From: Bacillus sp. AFS006103 | GTDB taxonomy: Bacteria > Bacillota > Bacilli > Bacillales > Cytobacillaceae | Direction: 5' to 3' | Length of the DNA: 58,200 bases | Assembly (NCBI GenBank): GCA_002559145.1 | Contig: NTXX01000011.1 | Coordinates: 587,709-645,908, forward strand | Part shown: positions 53,310 to 58,200 of the stretch, one piece after another | Numbering within the stretch: the first letter of the stretch is position 1 | Layout of the letters: each line of letters begins with the position of its first letter | Translations under genes and position numbers: made by a program | The notes under the pieces: generated by a model | Told to the model about the DNA's origin: nothing | Databases searched by the model: none | Seen by the model: the letters and a program-made list of their open reading frames with translations, nothing else

Positions 53310-54671
53310 ATGAATCAAACCTTTACTTTAAAGGAAAAAACAAAGCAAATATTGATCTTGTTAATTCCTATCTTAATTACTCAGCTAGGGATGTTTTCAA
53401 TGGTGTTTTTTAATACGATTATGTCAGGGAAGTTCAATTCCACCGCATTAGCCGGAGTTGCGATTGGCTCGTCGATTTGGAGTCCGATATTTACGGGGAT
53501 CAGCGGGATACTTCTTGCTGTTTCACCTATTGCCGCCCAACGCTTTGGTGAAAAGAAGAGCAATGAAGTGGCATCAATTGTGAAGCATGGAATCTATCTG
53601 TCCATTCTGATTGCATCATTGGTGATTATTTTTGGATGCTTTTTGTTAGACCCGTTCCTGGATAAAATGAAACTGCCAACAGGTGTTCAAGATACTGCCT
53701 TTGATTATCTAGTTGGACTCAGCTATGGAATTCTGCCTTTATTTATTTTTAATGTGTTAAGATCCTTTATTTATGCACTTGGAAAAACAAGGGTCATCAT
53801 GATCATCATGTTATTATCATTACCTGCTAATTTCTTTTTGAACTATGTGCTCATCTTTGGAAAATTAGGTTTTCCGGAGCTTGGGGGTGCCGGGGCAGGG
53901 TATGCGACATCATTTACGTATTTGGCGATTATGCTGATGACGGTCTTCATTGTTAGAACACAAGAACCATTCTCTTCGTACCCGGTTTTCGCCAATATTA
54001 AAGAGTTTTCTTGGGATAAATGTAAAGAAATATTAAAGATTGGTGTGCCGATGGGCCTTTCAACATTCTTTGAAACGAGTATGTTTGCGTTGGTTACCAT
54101 TCTTTTAAGTAAATTTAATGTTACTACGATTGCTGCCTATCAATCTGCCTTAAATATTGTTTCGTTTCTTTACATGATCCCGATTAGTATTTCCACTGCT
54201 CTGACAGTCCTTGTCGGGTATGAAGTAGGGGCAAGGCGTTATAAAGATGCCAAACAATACAGTTGGTTAGGTGTTTATCTGGCTATTCTAATTGCGGTTG
54301 TGACTGGGTTATTGGTAGTCATCTTTCGCTATCAAGTGGCTGGTTTTTATTCGAATGAAACGGCCGTTATTAACTTAACAGCTAATTTTCTAATCTTTGC
54401 GCTGTTTTTCCAAATTTGTGATGCCATTCAGGCGACTGCGCAAGCCGCCTTAAGAGGGTATAAGGATGTCAATCTTGCCTTTATTATGTCATTAATCGCC
54501 TATTGGCTCATCTGTCTTCCAGCAGGTTATCTGCTTGCCAATTACACTAGTTTAGGTGCGAGAGGCTATTGGATCGGCTTGACCATCGGCCTGCTCGCAG
54601 CCGGAATCGCCCTTTCCATCAGGCTCATCTACATTCAAAGGAGAAAATTTGTCAGTGTAGAAAATTTTTAA
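53310..54671 (+). CDS. MATE-family multidrug/metabolite exporter
   Basis: The 453-residue protein has 12 predicted helices and NorM-type MATE motifs: MFSMVFFNTIMSGKFNSTAL near the N-terminus, AVSPIAAQRFGE, and the second-half equivalent ALTVLVGYEVGARRYKDAK. MATE proteins export cationic drugs or metabolites with Na+ or H+. CAAGGAG precedes the ATG. Confidence 0.92.
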   Translation: MNQTFTLKEKTKQILILLIPILITQLGMFSMVFFNTIMSGKFNSTALAGVAIGSSIWSPIFTGISGILLAVSPIAAQRFGEKKSNEVASIVKHGIYLSILIASLVIIFGCFLLDPFLDKMKLPTGVQDTAFDYLVGLSYGILPLFIFNVLRSFIYALGKTRVIMIIMLLSLPANFFLNYVLIFGKLGFPELGGAGAGYATSFTYLAIMLMTVFIVRTQEPFSSYPVFANIKEFSWDKCKEILKIGVPMGLSTFFETSMFALVTILLSKFNVTTIAAYQSALNIVSFLYMIPISISTALTVLVGYEVGARRYKDAKQYSWLGVYLAILIAVVTGLLVVIFRYQVAGFYSNETAVINLTANFLIFALFFQICDAIQATAQAALRGYKDVNLAFIMSLIAYWLICLPAGYLLANYTSLGARGYWIGLTIGLLAAGIALSIRLIYIQRRKFVSVENF

Positions 54672-54676
54672 AATAA

Positions 54677-54706
54677 TTGTCTTCCGGAATCTTCCAGTGG
54701 TAAAAT
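54677..54706 (+). promoter_or_regulatory. possible promoter of the PH-like gene
   Basis: TTGTCT and TAAAAT stand 18 bases apart, about 45 bases ahead of the next start codon. Confidence 0.45.
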
Positions 54707-54750
54707 ATAAATGATGGTATGTTTCAAATCTGCAAGTGAGGTGACCCTTT

Positions 54751-55119
54751 ATGGGAAGGGAAGTGCACTTTAAAGAGGAAGAATTCGTACTAAAGTTAAC
54801 AGGGGTTTTAAGCCTTTTTGCACTAAAGTGGCAGTTAAAAATTCCTTATAAAACGATTAAAAATGTTTATATTGATGACTTTGACCCGCCTATGTGGATG
54901 CTTCGCATGCCTGGTACTGCCATCGCACCACTTAATATTTATGAAGGCAGTTTCAAGTTTGGAAATGAATGGTATTTCATTTCATCTGAACATAAGGTGC
55001 CACTAGTCCATATAGAGCTTGAGAATTTCGGAAAATATAAATATGTCATTTTTGAAGTAGAGAACCCGAGAGCTGTAATGATTGAATTAAGAAAGAAATT
55101 AAGAAAATTAGATGACTGA
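54751..55119 (+). CDS. small protein, possibly PH-like domain
   Basis: The 122-residue protein has an alternating beta-strand pattern followed by a C-terminal amphipathic helix (NPRAVMIELRKKLRKLDD), similar in outline to bacterial PH-like domains. That assignment is tentative. No membrane helix is present. GTGAGGTGA precedes the ATG. Confidence 0.6.
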   Translation: MGREVHFKEEEFVLKLTGVLSLFALKWQLKIPYKTIKNVYIDDFDPPMWMLRMPGTAIAPLNIYEGSFKFGNEWYFISSEHKVPLVHIELENFGKYKYVIFEVENPRAVMIELRKKLRKLDD

Positions 55120-55128
55120 AAAGTACAC

Positions 55129-55169
55129 GTAAAAAAATGCTATGGTTTAAGGCCATTGCATTTTTTTAC
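55129..55169. terminator. bidirectional terminator
   Basis: GTAAAAAAATGCTATGG pairs with CCATTGCATTTTTTTAC (one mismatch) and serves the two convergent genes on either side. Confidence 0.85.
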
Positions 55170-55344
55170 GTCTGGCTTTACGTTTTTTTACCAATCGCTT
55201 AACTACATAAATGCTGCCGATTAGCGCAAATAAATTGAAGGGATCCCCAAGGTTAATGGTTAAAGTGAAATGATTATTTACTCTTATATCATTTTTGTTG
55301 TTATTGGAACCTGGTTGGCTATTATTTTCTTTCATTTCCTCCAC
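55147..55344 (-). CDS. small hypothetical protein with basic C-terminus
   Basis: The 65-residue protein has an asparagine-rich N-terminus, a short hydrophobic segment (DPFNLFALIGSIYVV) and a very basic end (KRLVKKRKARRKK). It may be a small membrane-associated protein. I chose the GTG at 55344, about eight bases after AGGGGG; TTG 55350 is too close to the site and ATG 55335 has GGAGG only three bases upstream. No family was recognised. Confidence 0.45.
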   Translation of the reverse strand: MEEMKENNSQPGSNNNKNDIRVNNHFTLTINLGDPFNLFALIGSIYVVKRLVKKRKARRKKMQWP

Positions 55345-55428
55345 AAACAAGCACCCCCTACATTAAATATATTATAGGTTTATTCACAAAAAATTCCAAC
55401 TTATTATCATCGACTAGTAATCTACAAA

Positions 55429-55461
55429 AATAATGACGCCATTCTATTAAGAATGGCGTCT
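55429..55461 (-). terminator. terminator of the small minus-strand gene at 55468
   Basis: GACGCCATTC pairs perfectly with GAATGGCGTC; on the minus strand ATTATTTTTG follows. Confidence 0.8.
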
Positions 55462-55467
55462 GAAAAA

Positions 55468-55665
55468 TTAATATAATTTTTTTAAGTTAAATAGTTTAGA
55501 GAACAAAGTTTGATTCTTATCAGTTACCTTTAATTCTTCCATGATCAATTTCTCTTGATTGGTTGTAATCCAATTCTGTAATTCTTGTTTATCTTTACAA
55601 AGCGTATAATATGTTTCTCCACCTTTACCAAGTGCGTTGACAACATATCTACAAGTGTTCGCCAT
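55468..55665 (-). CDS. small hypothetical protein
   Basis: The 65-residue product contains CRYVVNALGKGGETYYTLCK, then a helical QELQNWITTNQEKLIMEELK. No family was recognised. ATG 55665 is five bases after AAAGGTGG; an in-frame ATG 9 bases upstream has no site. Confidence 0.6.
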   Translation of the reverse strand: MANTCRYVVNALGKGGETYYTLCKDKQELQNWITTNQEKLIMEELKVTDKNQTLFSKLFNLKKLY

Positions 55666-55889
55666 AATGTCCACCTTTAAAAATAAATTATTGTTTTATA
55701 TATGGATTATATCAGGCTTATAAAAATAGTCCATCATTATTTTTCACCAAAATCATCTAAATTCTTCTCCATCGGTTAAATATGAAAATAATGGGAGGAT
55801 CCTATATTATAAAAAATAAAATTATCCCCCCGTATCTTTTCAGCTAATTGAAACGTTAATAATGTAGAGAGTGCAAAGGAGTGAAATCA

Positions 55890-56609
55890 ATGTCACACAA
55901 ACTTAGTCAAGTCACCCTGGAGGGCCAAGAGCTTGAAGAGAGGATTGAGGAGGAGTTTTGGATTGAAAATTATCCAAAACTTCAACGATATTGTCACTTT
56001 CTCACCCGAAATGGATGGGATGGAGACGAAATTGCACAAGAGACTTTTATCAAGTCGTTAAAATATTGCAGTAATCAGCAAAAGATGTCCACTGCTTTAC
56101 TAAATAAGATTGCTTATAATCATTGGGTAGATATGCTTCGAAGAAGAAAAAAGGAAACAGTGGAGGCAAATCTCGATTCTGCCAATACTGCTTTAACCAA
56201 TTCACTGGATGACACAAGGGAATTAGTTGATATACTCCTAAAGAACTTTACGCCTAATCAAGCGATTATCTTTTTGTTAAAAGAGGGTTTTCAATACCAG
56301 CTGAAGGAAATCGCATCAATATTAGATTCTACAGAAATGGCAGTGAAGTCCAATCTTCATCGTGCCAAAAAGCGTTTGGAAAAAATAAATGAAGATCAAC
56401 AATTCCTTTCGGCGAAAACCTTTTGGGATGATAATGATAGGGAACAGCTTTCGGATCTATTTTATGAGGCATTAAAAAATCAAGATCCAACTATCCTCAT
56501 TGAATCAATTCCATTAAGAATAAATAGTGAAGTTTCTATGTTGGTGAGAGGTAAAATACGGTCCAAATCGGATTATTCTCCTTCAAGCACTCTCTGCATG
56601 GCTGCATAG
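55890..56609 (+). CDS. ECF-like RNA polymerase sigma factor with ssrA-like C-terminus
   Basis: The 239-residue protein has sigma region 2 (YPKLQRYCHFLTRNGWDGDE, then IAQETFIKSLKY) and region 4 (LKEIASILDSTEMAVKSNLH followed by RAKKRLE), as in ECF sigma factors, plus an extra C-terminal part of about 65 residues. AAAGGAG precedes ATG 55890. No anti-sigma gene follows; instead a clpP paralogue starts 27 bases downstream. The protein ends in SSTLCMAA, whose small apolar Ala-Ala end resembles the ssrA tag recognised by ClpXP. This suggests, without proof, that the sigma factor is kept low by proteolysis. Confidence 0.88.
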   Translation: MSHKLSQVTLEGQELEERIEEEFWIENYPKLQRYCHFLTRNGWDGDEIAQETFIKSLKYCSNQQKMSTALLNKIAYNHWVDMLRRRKKETVEANLDSANTALTNSLDDTRELVDILLKNFTPNQAIIFLLKEGFQYQLKEIASILDSTEMAVKSNLHRAKKRLEKINEDQQFLSAKTFWDDNDREQLSDLFYEALKNQDPTILIESIPLRINSEVSMLVRGKIRSKSDYSPSSTLCMAA

Positions 56610-56636
56610 CCAAATTGCTTTTAAGGAGGGATTGGA

Positions 56637-57218
56637 ATGAGTACCATTCCATATGTAATCGAACAATCGAATCGTGGGGAACGTTCTTATGATATTTACT
56701 CAAGATTGTTAAAGGACAGAATTATCATCATTGGTGATGAAATAAATGAACATACTGCCAATAGTGTGGTTGCCCAATTATTATTTTTAGCAGCAGACGC
56801 ACCGGATAAAGAAATTTCGCTTTATATTAATAGCCCGGGAGGCTTGACTACCGCTGGCTTTGCTATCTTTGACACAATGCAATACATTAAGCCGGACGTC
56901 AGGACAATCTGCACAGGAATGGCCGCTTCATTTGGGGCGATGTTACTGCTTGCCGGAAAAAAGGGAAAACGGTATGCACTGCCAAATAGTGAAATTATGA
57001 TTCATCAGCCCTTAGGAGGGGCAAAAGGGCAGGCAACGGAGATTGAAATTTCCGCACGAAGAATTTTAAAACTAAGAGAGCATATCAATCAAATAATTTC
57101 AGAAAGGACCGGACAACCGCTTGAAAAGATAGCGAAGGATACGGACCGGGATTACTTCATGAGTGCTGAAGAGGCGAAAGAATATGGGATCATCGATGAG
57201 ATTCTCTATCCGAAATGA
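56637..57218 (+). CDS. clpP: ATP-dependent Clp protease proteolytic subunit (ClpP paralogue)
   Basis: The 193-residue protein has the ClpP fold with the catalytic triad Ser98 ([11 protein letters not shown]), His123 (IMIHQPLGG) and Asp172. It assembles into a 14-subunit barrel that works with ClpX, ClpA/C or ClpE unfoldases. Pairing with a sigma gene suggests a second, conditional ClpP and not the housekeeping copy. GGAGGG stands 6-7 bases before the ATG. Confidence 0.95.
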   Translation: MSTIPYVIEQSNRGERSYDIYSRLLKDRIIIIGDEINEHTANSVVAQLLFLAADAPDKEISLYINSPGGLTTAGFAIFDTMQYIKPDVRTICTGMAASFGAMLLLAGKKGKRYALPNSEIMIHQPLGGAKGQATEIEISARRILKLREHINQIISERTGQPLEKIAKDTDRDYFMSAEEAKEYGIIDEILYPK

Positions 57219-57252
57219 GGTTAATTTGAGTATGTATGGGAGGGAATAGAGG

Positions 57253-57418
57253 ATGGAACACGAATTAAAAAAGATCATCAAAAAGTGTGATATTGCAATC
57301 AAACAAGAAGATTTTGATACGTTGTTGAAAGGCGACTTATGTGTTTAAGAAAAATTCACAAGGTGAATGGCTTTGTGCAATTGATAACTCATATGGTACA
57401 GAATTAATCAATCATTAG
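57253..57418 (+). pseudogene. internally deleted SnoaL-like/DUF4440 gene
   Basis: An ATG at 57253 after GGGAGGG opens MEHELKKIIKKCDIAIKQED, a typical start of SnoaL-like/DUF4440 proteins, but the frame stops at about 31 codons. The other frame then reads ATYVFKKNSQGEWLCAIDNS, a typical C-terminus of the same family, up to the TAG at 57416. About 60 central residues are missing and the frame shifts at the junction near 57331-57336. This is an internal-deletion remnant. Confidence 0.7.
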
Positions 57419-57435
57419 AAAGCTCAGGTATGAAT

Positions 57436-57484
57436 AAAAGGAGTTGATAACCTACCATACGTGGGTAATCAACTCCTTTTGTTA
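57436..57484. terminator. bidirectional terminator
   Basis: AAAAGGAGTTGAT pairs with ATCAACTCCTTTT and the stem extends inward; it serves the clpP side and the convergent minus-strand gene. Confidence 0.85.
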
Positions 57485-57490
57485 TTAGTT

Positions 57491-57811
57491 TTAGCACAAT
57501 TGTGCCCAAATGGTCGACCTATCTTCCACGTTATTTTCAATGATGGTGTAGGCAGCATTCGTAATGGCTTGTGATAGGGTTTTTCCGGTTGCACGGACGT
57601 CATTAAAGCTTGCTTCAGATTCTCCATTGGTTGTAAAAGTATAGCCAAAATCCTTTAATCTGTCCACGATTAGCATGGCATGGTCAAGATTTTTCTCGGG
57701 CTGGAAATCTGATTCGTGGATGAAGGTAGCCTTTTCATAATCATACCAGCGATCCCATCGATTTAACTTCCAACCTAGTATTCTACGTGCAATCGAATCA
57801 GTTTTGTTCAT
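57491..57811 (-). CDS. phage ABA-sandwich-type domain protein
   Basis: The 106-residue protein has the pattern of the small 'phage ABA sandwich' proteins: IARRILGWKLNRWDRWYDYE at the start, then LDHAMLIVDRLKDFGYTF, and a C-terminal LSQAITNAAYTII. Such proteins are common in phages and Bacillus genomes; their function is unknown. AAAAGGGGAA precedes the ATG. Confidence 0.65.
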   Translation of the reverse strand: MNKTDSIARRILGWKLNRWDRWYDYEKATFIHESDFQPEKNLDHAMLIVDRLKDFGYTFTTNGESEASFNDVRATGKTLSQAITNAAYTIIENNVEDRSTIWAQLC

Positions 57812-58200
57812 CGTAAATTCCCCTTTTCTCTCATTTTTTATAATTCGTATTCATGTTAGTAGTAACTCGAATGTTTAATTTGTTTATTCTGTTATGTAAC
57901 AGAGTGTTGATAATAAATATATTGTATAACACGTATTGATATTTGGCTACTATTTATTTGAATTTTAAAAAAATAATTTAAAGACTCGAGTCGAAGAAGT
58001 TGGCAAACCATTTCCGCCTTCTCGTATCGATTTTTGCGTAGGTATGAGAATTCATAGGCGGAAAAATTCCGTCTAATGTTTATAGAGGAAGCTAAAGAAG
58101 CAGATATAAGCGGAAATATTCCTGTTAACTCCTCTAAGTAAGACAATATCTAAAGATTTGGATCATATAAGCGGAAAAAACTGAGGTTAGTCTTAAAAGT
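57812..58200. repeat. non-coding end region with ATAAGCGGAAA repeats
   Basis: No convincing gene is present. Two ATAAGCGGAAA copies occur at about 58105 and 58166, and a GGCGGAAAAATTCCGTC palindrome near 58058. An open minus-strand frame across this part has no ribosome binding site. The repeats are likely members of a dispersed intergenic family. Confidence 0.4.

Noticed and set aside
57892..58146. 84-codon minus-strand open frame at the right end
   Set aside because: Its TTG start has no ribosome binding site, it runs through short repeats, and no domain is visible.
1..58200. CRISPR arrays, tRNA or rRNA genes, prophage
   Set aside because: No regularly spaced direct repeats, no cloverleaf or rRNA signatures and no phage structural genes were seen; the single phage-type domain protein at 57491 is not enough.

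Overview
The window looks like chromosome of a low-GC, spore-forming Bacillaceae (Bacillus/Neobacillus/Priestia-type). The reasons are strong AAGGAGG-type ribosome binding sites, frequent TTG and GTG starts, a spore-coat transglutaminase (Tgl), a gas-vesicle cluster of the B. megaterium type, CitA/DcuS-type two-component systems and a Gram-positive TPP riboswitch. Species assignment is inference. I see no rRNA, tRNA, CRISPR array, transposase or prophage.

Layout. 1-3.7 kb: a UMF1-family MFS transporter and an alkaline-phosphatase-superfamily protein, divergent from an esterase. 3.9-9.4 kb: a tripartite tricarboxylate transporter (tctC-tctB-tctA) followed by its likely sensor kinase and response regulator. 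9.6-16.8 kb: mixed genes (flavodoxin, ATP-grasp, GIY-YIG, TerD family, an AraC-type regulator with a degenerate receiver domain), including a 1.1-kb stretch bracketed by an unusual inverted repeat. 17-21 kb: histidine degradation (hutU-hutI-hutG, no hutH or hutP here). 21.3-26.9 kb: an iron alcohol dehydrogenase with a GAF/PAS histidine kinase and an NtrC-type regulator, convergent with a zinc alcohol dehydrogenase that has a recognisable sigma-54 (-24/-12) promoter.

27.1-31.2 kb: a compact gas-vesicle operon, gvpA-N-F-G-L-S-K-J, with a 17-bp perfect hairpin directly after gvpA. It is flanked on the minus strand by a coiled-coil protein and a 54-residue membrane peptide. 32-37.5 kb: a spermidine-synthase-like protein, a glutaredoxin and a C4-dicarboxylate symporter (dctP) divergent from a second response-regulator/kinase pair. 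37.6-45.1 kb: a TPP riboswitch followed by nine closely packed genes for thiamin synthesis and salvage (thiM-thiD-thiE-thiW, a formylaminopyrimidine deformylase, tenA, thiZ-thiX-thiY).

45.2-58.2 kb: tgl, a drug-efflux MFS gene divergent from a MarR regulator with two operator palindromes, a second MFS gene with a possible leader ORF, a cold-shock gene, SulP and MATE transporters, several small unknown genes, an ECF sigma factor paired with a clpP paralogue, a decayed SnoaL-like gene and a small phage-type domain protein. Six copies of a short imperfect palindrome (GGTGTCAGGCACC type) are scattered between transcription units. The most promising items are the sigma-54 alcohol dehydrogenase circuit, the reduced gas-vesicle cluster with its neighbours, and the sigma/ClpP pair whose sigma factor ends in an ssrA-like tail.
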